A stretch of 64,000 nt of DNA from Actinomadura mexicana (GTDB taxonomy: Bacteria; Actinomycetota; Actinomycetes; Streptosporangiales; Streptosporangiaceae): the NCBI RefSeq assembly GCF_900188105.1, contig NZ_FZNP01000012.1, positions 124,001 to 188,000 of the forward strand. The letters run 5' to 3'. The position numbers were made by a program, and so were the translations under genes. Position 1 is the stretch's first letter. Each line of letters starts with the position of its first letter. Under the pieces are notes generated by a model, which made no database searches, was not told the origin of the DNA, and was given only the letters and a program-made list of their open reading frames with translations. Of the stretch, positions 15,050 through 23,683 are shown in pieces.

Positions 15050-18000
15050 TCAGCGCAGGACGCGGTCGAGCACGCGGGCGCCGGCGTGGCCGTCGTCGTG
15101 CGGGCAGTACCGGGCGGCGAATGCGGCGCGCGCGTCCCGGAACCCGGTCTCCAGCGCGGCGGGCTCGCGCAGCGCCTCGACGACGTCCTGCGTGGTGGCG
15201 AGCAGCGGCCCCGGCGCCTCGGCGTCGAAGTCGAAGTAGAAGCCGCGCACGTGGTCGCGGTAGCGCTCCAGGTCGTAGGTGAAGAACACCATCGGGCGGC
15301 CGGTGACGGCGAAGTCGAACATGGTCGACGAGTAGTCGGTGACGAGCACGTCGCTGATGAGGAACAGCTCCGAGATGTCGGGGTAGACCGAGACGTCCAT
15401 GACGCAGTCGCCCGGCCGGAGCCTCGGACGGTCGGTGACGAGGTAGTGCGTCCGCAGGAGGAGGACGTGGTCGCGGCCCAGCGCGGCCCGGAACCGGTCG
15501 GTCTCGAATTCGAGGCGGAACGCGCGCTTGCCGATCGCGTGGTGGAAGTCGTCCCGCCACGTCGGCGCGTACAGGACGACCCGCTTGCCCTCCGGGATGC
15601 CGAGCCGGCGCCGCACCGCCGCGGCGATCTCGTCGCGGTGCGGGCTGCTCAGCACGTCGTTGCGGGGGTAGCCGCTTTCGAGGACGTCCCCGGCGTAGCC
15701 GAACGCGCGCCGGAACAGCGGCACGGAGAACGCGTTCTGGGCGAGCAGGAGGTCCCACTGGGGGACGTCGTGCTCCATCCAGTCCACGCCCTCGGTGCGC
15801 TTGAAGGGCATCTGCTTGACGTCGTATCCGAGCTTCTTCAGCGGCGTCCCGTGCCAGCACTGCACGTAGGTCTGGTCCTCGCGCCTGATGAACCATTCCT
15901 GCTGCGCCCAGTTACCGAAGATGTAGCGCGCGCGGGCGAGCGCCTCGTAGTGCTCACGCGTCCCGGCCAGGACGGTGCGGGCGCCAGAGGGCTTGCCGAA
16001 CTGTCCGTTCTCGGTGACCCACACGCATTCGAGGTCGGTTTCGCGGCGCCGGAGCTCGTCGTAGATGCCGCGCGGGTTGCACGAGTACTGGCGTCCCTTG
16101 TACGCGTCGAACACGGCCATCTCACGAACGGGCAGGTTCAGGTGGCGCCGGTAGTGCCCGGACCGTATGCGGCTCTGCGCGTAGGCTCCGCGCTCGTCGT
16201 CGTCCAGGGCCGTCTCGACGCGCAACTGCAACTGGTCGGTCTTCTGGGCCCGGACGGTGATCCGGTGCAGGCCCGCTTCGAACGGCTCGGGCAGGTCGCG
16301 GAGGGTGTGGCGGCGGACGACCACCGGCTGCTCCCGCCCTCCGACGGTGGCGACGGCGTCCCAGCGGCCGGAGACCAGCGGACGCGACAGCCCGAGCACC
16401 GGCATGCGCGCGGGCGAGAGCACGGCGGTGAACCGGTCGCCTTCCCAGTGCAGCCGGACGGCGTGCTCCTCGCTCGACCGCCGCCGCCTGAGGATCAGCG
16501 CGTCCGGCCGCCCGATCCGGTCCGAGCACGTGCCCGCCAGGTGAAGCACGCCCTCGGGCGACCACGACACCTCCTCGACGGCGAGGACGCGGCCGCGGGA
16601 GACGATCCGCAGGGTGCTGCGCCGCGTCCTGGCGATCTCCAGTTCGCCGCCGGGAATGGGGAAGGCGGCGCCCGCCGGGTCCTCGTCCAGGTACGGGCGG
16701 ACCCCCTCCGAGAGGGTGATCTCCCAGTCGCCCGGCCGCCGGGCCAGCCCGGCGACCGGCAGCCGCGCCCGGAACCCGTCGGCGCCGACCGGCTCGACCG
16801 GCCCGAGCACGGTGGCCCGCCCCGCCCTCGGGGTGGCGGTGACGCGCGGCTCGTCCCCGAACGGGACGCGGCTCCAGCCGTCCAGCCACAGCTCGCCGCC
16901 CTCCAGGTGGCAGCCGACGACCGCCGCCGGCGTGCGGCGCACCTGGATCACGAACCGGTTCCGTCCCGCGACGCCCTGGACGAGCACGCCCGGCGCGCAC
17001 TCGCGGTCCCGCGGCCACTGCAGCCCGGTGAACCGCGGGCCCGCGAACGACGACCGGCGCCGCAGCCCCCGGTTGACGATCTCGACGCACGGCACCCAGT
17101 CGACGTTCCGCCAGCGCCCGAACATCCGCAGCGCGGACGGATCGATCTCCGCGACGAAGCCGGACCAGTCGTAGGAGACGTTCGACTGCCGCGACCCGGC
17201 GGTCACGTCCGGCCGGCGGACCCTCCTGACCGGGACGCGCATGAGGCCCCGCTTGTTGGCCGCGACCAGCCAGATCCGGATGCGGGACCCGTCCTCGCTG
17301 GAGGCGTCCAGATGCCGGATGTAGGCGTGGCCCTCCAGGCGGAGCCGGCCGTCCGACCAGGTGGCGCGGTCGATCGCCGCGACCGGTTCGAGCTCGTCGG
17401 TCACGTCGTAGACGTGCGCCGGGACGCCCCGGCCCTCGTCCTCGAAGAAGGGGTACTCGGCGTACCAGCGGTGCCGCAGGCCGCGCCGCACGCGCGGCGC
17501 GTCCGCCGCCTGGCGCAGCTGGGCGAAGCGCAGCACCTCCAGCAGTTCGGGCAGCATCCGCCGGCACAGAAGGTGCAGTTGCAGGCGCGTCATCGCGGGC
17601 TGCCGCTTCAGCACGCGCGCGCTCACGTGCCGGGCCAGGGCCGCCCCCATGGCGACGAGTTCCCCGCGGTTCTCGTCCTGCGTCCTGGGGAGGGCCTCGA
17701 ACAGGACGCGAAGCTCGATGGGGATCAGGACGTGCTCGTCGTAGGCGTTCAGGAGCTGCGGCGCGTAGCCGGCCAGACCGTCCCGTACGGCCCGCGCGGA
17801 GCGCATGCGCTGGCTGAAGTTGTCCCAGTCGTAGCGGTCCTCTGTGATGGACCCGGGGCGCCTGCGCCAGAAGTAGACCGTCTCGCTCAGGACGTCCACG
17901 GAACGGGCCAGGGCGTGCGCGCGCGCCGTGACGGGCGGGTCCTCGTAGTAGCCCGGAGGGAACTCCAGTCCCGTCCGGGTCCAGAACGCGCGCCGGTACA

Positions 18001-18484
18001 CCTTGTTCCACGGCGTCCGGTCGCGCATGAGCACCGGCATGGACGACACATGCGTCTTCGAACGGGACACCGTGAACAGGCCGTCGTGCAGGTGCGACTG
18101 CCAGGTGCGGTCGTCGTCCATCCGCTGGACGTTCCCGGACGCCAGGTCCGACCCGGTCCGCTCAAGGGACGCGACCAGCCGCGCGTACGCCTCGCGCTCC
18201 ACGACGTCGTCGGCGTCGGCGAACGCCAGGTACTCGCCCCTCGCCTGCCGGACGCCCGCGTTGCGGGCGGGCCCCGGACCCTCGTTCTCCCGCGTGAGCA
18301 GCCGGAACCGCGGGTCGCGGCCGCACATGTCCTTGGCGATCACGGCGCCGTTGTCGGTGGACCCGTCGTCCACCATGATCACTTCAAGGTCGTCCAGCGT
18401 CTGGCCCGCCAGCGACTCCAGGCACTCCTGGAGAAACTCCTCGGTGTTGTGGAACGGCACGACGACGCTGAGCTTCGGGGACAT
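15050..18484 (-). CDS. GT2 / CDP-glycerol:glycerophosphate glycerophosphotransferase fusion (intact)
   Basis: A 1144-residue paralogue of the downstream gene with the same layout. The N-terminal GT2 domain (1-230) keeps the canonical motifs MVDDGSTDN, FADADDVV and GYYEDPPV. A beta-rich middle follows, then the C-terminal glycerophosphotransferase domain with YVQCWHGTPLKKLGYD, LYAPTWRDDFHH and VTDYSSTMFDFAV. It probably both glycosylates and polymerises a poly(polyol phosphate) teichoic acid on an undecaprenyl-linked primer. The ATG at 18484 has GGAGGAGG just upstream; the more upstream start would add 19 Arg-rich residues. It is first in a two-gene leftward operon. No CDP-glycerol or CDP-ribitol synthesis gene or ABC exporter (TagGH) is nearby. 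Confidence 0.9.
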   Translation of the reverse strand: MSPKLSVVVPFHNTEEFLQECLESLAGQTLDDLEVIMVDDGSTDNGAVIAKDMCGRDPRFRLLTRENEGPGPARNAGVRQARGEYLAFADADDVVEREAYARLVASLERTGSDLASGNVQRMDDDRTWQSHLHDGLFTVSRSKTHVSSMPVLMRDRTPWNKVYRRAFWTRTGLEFPPGYYEDPPVTARAHALARSVDVLSETVYFWRRRPGSITEDRYDWDNFSQRMRSARAVRDGLAGYAPQLLNAYDEHVLIPIELRVLFEALPRTQDENRGELVAMGAALARHVSARVLKRQPAMTRLQLHLLCRRMLPELLEVLRFAQLRQAADAPRVRRGLRHRWYAEYPFFEDEGRGVPAHVYDVTDELEPVAAIDRATWSDGRLRLEGHAYIRHLDASSEDGSRIRIWLVAANKRGLMRVPVRRVRRPDVTAGSRQSNVSYDWSGFVAEIDPSALRMFGRWRNVDWVPCVEIVNRGLRRRSSFAGPRFTGLQWPRDRECAPGVLVQGVAGRNRFVIQVRRTPAAVVGCHLEGGELWLDGWSRVPFGDEPRVTATPRAGRATVLGPVEPVGADGFRARLPVAGLARRPGDWEITLSEGVRPYLDEDPAGAAFPIPGGELEIARTRRSTLRIVSRGRVLAVEEVSWSPEGVLHLAGTCSDRIGRPDALILRRRRSSEEHAVRLHWEGDRFTAVLSPARMPVLGLSRPLVSGRWDAVATVGGREQPVVVRRHTLRDLPEPFEAGLHRITVRAQKTDQLQLRVETALDDDERGAYAQSRIRSGHYRRHLNLPVREMAVFDAYKGRQYSCNPRGIYDELRRRETDLECVWVTENGQFGKPSGARTVLAGTREHYEALARARYIFGNWAQQEWFIRREDQTYVQCWHGTPLKKLGYDVKQMPFKRTEGVDWMEHDVPQWDLLLAQNAFSVPLFRRAFGYAGDVLESGYPRNDVLSSPHRDEIAAAVRRRLGIPEGKRVVLYAPTWRDDFHHAIGKRAFRLEFETDRFRAALGRDHVLLLRTHYLVTDRPRLRPGDCVMDVSVYPDISELFLISDVLVTDYSSTMFDFAVTGRPMVFFTYDLERYRDHVRGFYFDFDAEAPGPLLATTQDVVEALREPAALETGFRDARAAFAARYCPHDDGHAGARVLDRVLR

Positions 18485-18634
18485 GGGGCCTCCTCCTCGC
18501 CCCCGAGCATGGTGAGGTCGCGCCGCCGCACGAACGCGCATCGCGATTGCGAGGCCGTCCCCTGACGCAGACTTGACCTCGCCTGGCGGCCACTTGACCT
18601 GGGCGTTAATCCACCAGGCCAGGAATCCCGCAGA

Positions 18635-19582
18635 TCAGGCGGGGCGGATGCCCGGGGCCACGCCCGACTCGGCGACGGCGGCGCGCAGGCTCGCCGCGAG
18701 CTCCTCGAACTCGTCCGCGCGCGGCGACGTCGACCGGAAGCCCAGGCCGATGCGGCGGAAGGGCGCGGGTGCCGCGAACCGGTGCAGGCCGAGGTTCGGC
18801 GCCCGGCGGGTCTCCACGGGCAGCGCCGTCTCGGGGACGAGCGTCACGCCCAGCCCGCCCGACACGAGCTGGACCAGCGTCGCCAGGCTCGTGGCGTACG
18901 TCGCCGCGGCGGCGCGCGCCCCCACCTCCCGGCAGACGTCCAGCGCCTGGTCGCGCAGGCAGTGGCCCTCGTTCAGCAGGATGACGTCGAGGTCGTTCAG
19001 CGCCTCCCGCGCGACCCCGGTGGCGCCCAGCTCGAACCCGGCGGGCGCGACGAGCACGAAGTCCTCGTCGTACAGCGGCAGCTCCGTCACGCCCGACGCC
19101 GGCACGGGGAGCGCCAGCAGCACCACGTCCAGTCGTCCGGCGAGGAGTTCCGCGACGATGTGGCCGGTCTGCTCCTCGTGAACGGACAGCTCCAGGTCGG
19201 GGAACTCCTTGGCGAGCCTCGGCAGGACGAGGGGCAGCAGGTAAGGCGCGACGGTCGGGATGACGCCCACCCGGAGCGGCCCGACGAGCACCCCTCGGAC
19301 CGCCCGGACCTCCTCGACCAGCCGGTCGAGTTCCGCCAGGACGGCCTCGGCGCGCCGCGCGACCCGCTCCCCGGCGGGCGTCAGCAGGACCTTCCGGGTG
19401 GTCCGCTCGACGAGCCGCGCACCGAGCGCGTCCTCAAGGGCGGCCACGGCCCCGGACAGCGCGGGCTGGCTCATGCGGAGGGCCGCCGCGGCGTCGCCGA
19501 AATGCAGATGCCCGGCCAGTGCCCGGAAGGCCCGCAACTGGGCCACCGTCGGCCTGCTCATCGTCGGTCCGCTGGTCGCCAT
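18635..19582 (-). CDS. oxyR: LysR-type hydrogen peroxide sensor OxyR
   Basis: A 315-residue LysR regulator. The N-terminal winged helix (PTVAQLRAFRALAGHLHFGDAA, ALRMSQPALSGAVAALEDAL) is followed by a substrate-binding domain. The segment LLNEGHCLRDQALDVC carries the two OxyR redox cysteines in their typical spacing, which separates it from ordinary LysR proteins. The oxidised form activates peroxide-defence genes. The likely targets ahpC-ahpD start 2.7 kb away at 22285 and are not directly divergent from oxyR as in many actinomycetes. A carotenoid oxygenase and an NlpC/P60-like gene lie between. ATG 19561 is an alternative start. Confidence 0.9.
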   Translation of the reverse strand: MATSGPTMSRPTVAQLRAFRALAGHLHFGDAAAALRMSQPALSGAVAALEDALGARLVERTTRKVLLTPAGERVARRAEAVLAELDRLVEEVRAVRGVLVGPLRVGVIPTVAPYLLPLVLPRLAKEFPDLELSVHEEQTGHIVAELLAGRLDVVLLALPVPASGVTELPLYDEDFVLVAPAGFELGATGVAREALNDLDVILLNEGHCLRDQALDVCREVGARAAAATYATSLATLVQLVSGGLGVTLVPETALPVETRRAPNLGLHRFAAPAPFRRIGLGFRSTSPRADEFEELAASLRAAVAESGVAPGIRPA

Positions 19583-19748
19583 CCCGACCGGAACACTACC
19601 GAACGGCGATCACGGACCGTGAGGCGTCCCAGGTCACACGATCATGCGATTCATCACAGCATGTTCCCGGTCACGCCCGCCGGCGACCCGCCCGCCGTGG
19701 TCACCTCGCGGGGGCCCTGCCGCACCGGCGCCGGAGGGAAGACGCCGG

Positions 19749-21239
19749 TCAGAGGACGGGGAGGCGGTCGGGGTGGGGTATCGGGGCGCCGGGGTCGGCG
19801 ATGCGGGGTGTGAACGTGCCATGGAAGCCGAACGGGAGGTGGTGCGGGAGGTGGAGGTCCGCGACCGGGGCTAGGTCCCGGGCGTCCAGGACGGTGAGCC
19901 GCGAGCGGTGCTCTGCGGCGAGGTACACCACGGATAGGAGCCACCCGTCGTCCTCGGCGGAATCCGGCGCGCGGGGCACGAAGATGGGCTCGCCCACATA
20001 GGTGTGCGGGCCGACCTCGTGCACCTGCGTGCGGCCCGTGTCGTTGTCGACTTTCAGGACGCTGTCGTACGCTCCGCTCGGGCCCGTCCGTCCCGTCATG
20101 TAGGTGTAGCGGTGCCTTCGCGTGGAACGGCGCCAGTCGTACTGGGGGAACTCGCCGGGCCGGTCGGACAGCGGCGTCTCGATCACGCGTCCCGCCGGGG
20201 TGATCCGGTAGCGCATGAGCCTGCTGGACGGCAGGTCGGTGAAGCGCGTGCGGAACTCGGACAGGTCACGCCTGATCGCTTCGAAGTCGTCGAAGAGCAC
20301 CAGGTCGACGACGGTGTCGGCGCCGTCCTCGAAGGCGTTCGCCAGGTGGACGTGCACGAGCGCCTCGTGCTCCACGACCCGGGCCGGGCCGCCGTCGCGC
20401 GGCACCAGCACGAACCGCGTCCCCTTCTCGGGGCGGTGCCGGATCGCGTCGAACACCGTCCCGCCGCCGCCGAACATCGTGCGCAGGTCGACCATGTACG
20501 GGTCCAGGACGAACACCATGTGCTCGGTCGTCAGCGCCACGTCGTGGTTCCACGGCATGTTCAGCATCCGGACCCGGGCGAGCCGCCGCAGCCGGCCGCG
20601 CCGGTCGACCTTCCAGCAGTTCAGGGACGGCAGCGGGCTGAAGTCCTGACCGAAGTTGAACATCTCGCCCGTCGCCGGATCCCACTTCGGGTGGGCGGAG
20701 AACGCCTTGAGCGCGCCGCGCAGCCGTCCGTCGAAGTCGTACGTGCCGAGCGTCTCCAGGGTGTCGGGGTCGAGGCGGTGCGGCGGGCCGCCCTCCCACA
20801 GGGCCAGCAGCCGGTCGGCGTGCAGCGCGACGCCGGTGTTGGCGGCGTTCGCCGGCCCCTTCCCCTTCACGAAGTTGGCCCAGAAGCCGCCGGGAAGCGG
20901 GGTTCCGACGCCCGGATGGACCGGCCCGCCGGAGACCATGCCGTGTTTGAACTGCGGCGTCCGGACGTACCGGTTGCGGAACCGCACGGACCGCCCGTCG
21001 AAGGCGAACTGGGAGACCATTCCGTCGCCGTCGAAGAGGTGGTGCATCAGCGTGCGCCCGACCTCCCACTTGCCCGGGCCGATCCGGTACAGCGTCCCGG
21101 TGAGGCCGGACGGAAGCTCCCCGTCGATCTGGTCGACGACGTAGTCGTGCTCGCGCATCAGCGGCGCGAAGACGCGCGCCATGTCCGGCTCGGCTTCGGG
21201 AGGCTCCGCGGTCCGGCCGGTCTCGCTGATCTGAGGCAC
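19749..21239 (-). CDS. Carotenoid oxygenase (RPE65 family)
   Basis: A 496-residue non-heme Fe(II) dioxygenase of the carotenoid/stilbene cleavage family. All four iron-ligand histidine contexts are visible: HPKWDPATGEMFNFG, WNHDVALTTEHMVF, VHVHLANAFED and the C-terminal FGFHGTF. The N-terminal ALYRIGP-type motif appears as TLYRIGPGKWE. It cleaves a polyene or stilbene double bond to aldehydes; the substrate cannot be told from sequence. The GTG at 21239 is preceded by GGGGAGG at short spacing. A 27-bp palindrome lies 26 bp upstream (21265-21291), so it is probably repressor controlled. No carotenoid biosynthesis genes are in the window. Confidence 0.88.
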   Translation of the reverse strand: MPQISETGRTAEPPEAEPDMARVFAPLMREHDYVVDQIDGELPSGLTGTLYRIGPGKWEVGRTLMHHLFDGDGMVSQFAFDGRSVRFRNRYVRTPQFKHGMVSGGPVHPGVGTPLPGGFWANFVKGKGPANAANTGVALHADRLLALWEGGPPHRLDPDTLETLGTYDFDGRLRGALKAFSAHPKWDPATGEMFNFGQDFSPLPSLNCWKVDRRGRLRRLARVRMLNMPWNHDVALTTEHMVFVLDPYMVDLRTMFGGGGTVFDAIRHRPEKGTRFVLVPRDGGPARVVEHEALVHVHLANAFEDGADTVVDLVLFDDFEAIRRDLSEFRTRFTDLPSSRLMRYRITPAGRVIETPLSDRPGEFPQYDWRRSTRRHRYTYMTGRTGPSGAYDSVLKVDNDTGRTQVHEVGPHTYVGEPIFVPRAPDSAEDDGWLLSVVYLAAEHRSRLTVLDARDLAPVADLHLPHHLPFGFHGTFTPRIADPGAPIPHPDRLPVL

Positions 21240-21264
21240 GGGGCCTCCCCATCTGGCTACGCCT

Positions 21265-21291
21265 GTTGCCAGAAAAATAGGTTCCGGCAAC
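21265..21291 (-). promoter_or_regulatory. 27-bp palindrome, candidate operator for the carotenoid oxygenase
   Basis: GTTGCCAGAA-N7-TTCCGGCAAC, read on the + strand, is symmetric at 9 of 10 arm positions. It lies in the promoter region of the leftward carotenoid oxygenase. Size and symmetry fit a TetR- or MarR-type dimer. No regulator gene is adjacent. Confidence 0.5.
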
Positions 21292-21393
21292 GGCCGTGTC
21301 AAGATTCGCCGGTGCCGCACACGTCCGCCGGGACGACGACGGCCGCGGGGATGGGCGCCTGTCGCCTGTCGCCCGTCGCCGGAGACCCGATGC

Positions 21394-21852
21394 CTAGGCC
21401 GGGCGGACCTGCCGGATGACGCGCTTGATCCCGATGACGGTCCGGTACCGGTCACGGGCGGCGAACTCGTCCATGCGCCACACGACCGGGCGCCCGACCT
21501 CGGAGCAGAGATGAAGAACCTGGTCGTCATCGGTCCAGACGCCGACATGGGCGCCCCAGGGGTCTCTCGTGGCGTTGAAGAGCACCAGATCCAACGGCCG
21601 GGCGTCCGAGACCGACGTCGTCGCCGCCGTGTCCGCCCACAACTCGCTCGACCGCAACTCGGGGACCTCAAGCCCGAAGTACCTGAGCACCTCGTACGCG
21701 AACAACTGGCAGTTCGCGCCGTCGGCGATGCCGGGGTGCTCGACGACGGCCTGTGATCCCGGATACCGGGCTCCGACGTACCGGACGACCCAGAAACCAG
21801 GGGGAAGCCGAGCCAGGAGACCGCTCACGAGCCACCGTCCAGGCACTCCCAT
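21394..21852 (-). CDS. NlpC/P60-like cysteine hydrolase, hypothetical
   Basis: About 152 residues from ATG 21852. The segment GANCQLFAYEVLRYFGLEVP carries a likely catalytic Cys, and WGAHVGVW a likely catalytic His, in the arrangement of the NlpC/P60 superfamily. LRSSELWADT between them is, as I recall, conserved among uncharacterised actinobacterial hydrolases. There is no signal peptide from this start. An upstream extension of 46 codons to 21990 looks noncoding. The role is unknown; cell-wall amidase activity or an intracellular amide hydrolase are both possible. Confidence 0.65.
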   Translation of the reverse strand: MGVPGRWLVSGLLARLPPGFWVVRYVGARYPGSQAVVEHPGIADGANCQLFAYEVLRYFGLEVPELRSSELWADTAATTSVSDARPLDLVLFNATRDPWGAHVGVWTDDDQVLHLCSEVGRPVVWRMDEFAARDRYRTVIGIKRVIRQVRPA

Positions 21853-22284
21853 GACCGAAGGCACCACCGAAGGGATATCGCTGCAGGCATATTGGGAGGA
21901 TCTCGGAGGTCCCGGTCCATCGGCAAGAGCGGGGAATATGCCGAGAAGTCGGATCCTGCACGCAATCACCGACTTCGAGGTATTGGTCACAGCATGCGTA
22001 TTGTGGCACCGGTGGCCCTACACTGACTCGCCACCGAGTGTGAAGTCCGTTTTGGGCGACTCGATGTGACGTACATCTACTGCCCGGCTTCCCATCCGCG
22101 CCATACATTCCTTCCGGCGCAGGTCAGAGGGCCTTTGAGGGCGATTGATAAGAAGCTCCTATAGATCACTTGGGATCGATCGATTTCTCTTGGGATTCGG
22201 GCCGCGGCACGCTGAGTGACACGGCCGCCGAGGCGGAAGCCCGCGGCCCTCCCGCGCCTCTTACGGCGAGGCGATTCCTTTCTC
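21853..22284. other. Intergenic region upstream of ahpC
   Basis: About 430 bases between the leftward NlpC/P60-like gene and ahpC. It is lower in GC than its neighbours at 21960-22200 and holds the candidate OxyR site at 22146-22168 and a direct repeat CTTGGGAT at 22169-22176 and about 22189-22196. No convincing gene is seen. Confidence 0.5.
22146..22168 (+). promoter_or_regulatory. Candidate OxyR-binding site upstream of ahpC
   Basis: A 23-bp partial dyad begins TGAT and ends ATCA, with the inner symmetric AG/CT, and contains GATAAG as in known actinobacterial OxyR sites. A TATAGA box overlaps its right half and could be a -10. It lies 117 bp before the ahpC start. The symmetry is weak (about 14 of 23 positions), so this is a candidate only. 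Confidence 0.35.
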
Positions 22285-22857
22285 ATGACGAAGGAGCATT
22301 CGTTGCTTACTGTCGGTGACAAGTTCCCCGCGTACGAGCTCACCGCCTGCGTCTCGCTGGACGCCGACAACGCGTTCAAGACGATCGACCACAAGACCTA
22401 CGAGGGCAAGTGGCGCGTCGTCTTCTTCTGGCCGAAGGACTTCACGTTCGTCTGTCCGACCGAGATCGCGGAGTTCGGCCGCCTCAACGAGGACTTCGCC
22501 GACCGCGACGCGCAGGTGCTCGGCGCGTCCGTCGACAACGAGTTCGTGCACTACGCGTGGCGCAAGGACCACCCGGACCTGCGGGAGATCCCGTTCCCGA
22601 TGCTGTCCGACCTCAAGCGCGAGCTGTCGGAGTCGCTCGGCATCCTCACCGAGGACGGCGTCGCGCAGCGCGCGACGTTCATCGTCGACCCGAACAACGA
22701 GATCCAGTTCGCCATGGTGACCGCCGGTTCCGTCGGCCGGAACGTCAAGGAGGTCCTGCGGGTGCTGGACGCGCTGCAGAGCGACGAGCTGTGCCCCTGC
22801 AACTGGAACAAGGGCGAGGACACGCTCGACGCGGCCAGGCTGCTCGCCGGGGCCTGA
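22285..22857 (+). CDS. ahpC: Alkyl hydroperoxide reductase AhpC (2-Cys peroxiredoxin)
   Basis: A 190-residue typical 2-Cys peroxiredoxin of the actinobacterial AhpC group. The peroxidatic Cys57 is in DFTFVCPTEI and the resolving Cys is in LCPCNWNKGEDTL, which has the extra cysteine seen in mycobacterial AhpC. It reduces H2O2, organic peroxides and peroxynitrite. It is re-reduced through AhpD, encoded 100 bp downstream. ATG 22285 is chosen because MTKEHSLLTVGDKFPAYEL aligns with the normal N-terminus; the longer frame from 22216 is Arg/Pro-rich leader. The ribosome binding site is weak. Control by OxyR is likely. Confidence 0.95.
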   Translation: MTKEHSLLTVGDKFPAYELTACVSLDADNAFKTIDHKTYEGKWRVVFFWPKDFTFVCPTEIAEFGRLNEDFADRDAQVLGASVDNEFVHYAWRKDHPDLREIPFPMLSDLKRELSESLGILTEDGVAQRATFIVDPNNEIQFAMVTAGSVGRNVKEVLRVLDALQSDELCPCNWNKGEDTLDAARLLAGA

Positions 22858-22957
22858 GCCTCTCGCCGGGCCCGGCCCCGGCGGAGCCCGAGCACGGACC
22901 GACGGCGGCCGGCCGCGCGACCCGCGGCCGGCCGTCCGCACGAAAGGACGCATGATC

Positions 22958-23500
22958 ATGAGCGTTGACGCGCTGAAGGGCGCCCTCCCGGGCTACGCCA
23001 AGGACACCAAGCTCAACCTGGGCTCGCTGACCTCGACCTCCCAGCTCAGCGACCAGCAGCTGTGGGGGACGGTCCTGGCCTGCGCCCTCGCCACGCGGAG
23101 CACCGTCGTCATCCGGGAACTGGCCGAGGAGGCGGGCGGCAACCTGTCCGCCGAGGCGTTCGAGGCGGCCAAGGGCGCCGCGTCGATCATGGCGATGAAC
23201 AACGTGTACTACCGCGCCACCCACCTGATCGGGGACGAGGCGTACGCGACCCTCCCGGCCCGGCTGCGGATGTCGATCATCGGTAGGCCCGGCGTGGAGA
23301 AGGTCGACTTCGAGCTGTGGTGCCTCGCCGTGTCGGCGATCAACGGCTGCGGGCGGTGCCTGGAGTCGCACGAGAAGGTCGTCCGCGAGGCCGGCCTGTC
23401 GCGCGAGCTCGTCCAGGAGGTGCTGCGGATCGCCGCCGTGGTGAACGCGACCGCCGCGACCCTGGAGGCGGAGGCCGCACTGGCCCCCGCCGCGGTCTGA
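22958..23500 (+). CDS. ahpD: Alkyl hydroperoxidase AhpD
   Basis: A 180-residue all-helical protein of the AhpD/CMD family. The catalytic CxxC is Cys131-Cys134 in NGCGRCLESHE, followed by the conserved His138. It links AhpC to dihydrolipoamide and lipoamide dehydrogenase for electrons and has weak peroxidase activity itself. AAAGGA lies 9 bases before ATG 22958 and only 3 before ATG 22952, so the second ATG is preferred. It is cotranscribed with ahpC. A bidirectional hairpin follows at 23527-23555. Confidence 0.95.
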   Translation: MSVDALKGALPGYAKDTKLNLGSLTSTSQLSDQQLWGTVLACALATRSTVVIRELAEEAGGNLSAEAFEAAKGAASIMAMNNVYYRATHLIGDEAYATLPARLRMSIIGRPGVEKVDFELWCLAVSAINGCGRCLESHEKVVREAGLSRELVQEVLRIAAVVNATAATLEAEAALAPAAV

Positions 23501-23526
23501 CGGCCGCCGCGTCCGACGGCAGGCGA

Positions 23527-23555
23527 AAGGCCCGGACGGATCCCGTCCGGGCCTT
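23527..23555. terminator. Hairpin terminator between ahpD and guaA
   Basis: AAGGCCCGGACGG pairs perfectly with CCGTCCGGGCCTT over a 3-base loop, 26 bases after the ahpD stop. A/T-ending stems on both sides suit termination in both directions between convergent genes. Confidence 0.75.
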
Positions 23556-23559
23556 CGCC

Positions 23560-23683
23560 GTGCTCACCTCTGAGTGCTCACCTCTCAGTGCTCACCTCTC
23601 AGTGCTCACCTCTGAGTGCTCACCTCTGAGTGCTCACCTCTGAGTGCTCACCTCTCGTGCTCACCTCGCCGTGCTCACTCCCA
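23560..23683. repeat. 14-bp minisatellite overlapping the guaA stop codon
   Basis: Nine tandem units start at 23560, 23574, 23588, 23602, 23616, 23630, 23644, 23657 and 23671. The consensus is GTGCTCACCTCTSA; the last three are shorter or diverged. The array is between convergent ahpD and guaA and its last unit includes the guaA stop (TCA at 23675-23677). It has no spacers, so it is not CRISPR. No coding role is apparent. Confidence 0.9.

Noticed and set aside
12635..18565. A 1976-codon open frame on the + strand across both teichoic-acid genes
   Set aside because: It is antisense to two well-supported genes, has Arg/Pro/His-rich shadow composition and no recognisable domain. Long antisense frames are normal at this GC content.
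23560..23683. Possible CRISPR array
   Set aside because: The 14-bp units are directly adjacent with no unique spacers and no cas genes are nearby. It is a minisatellite.
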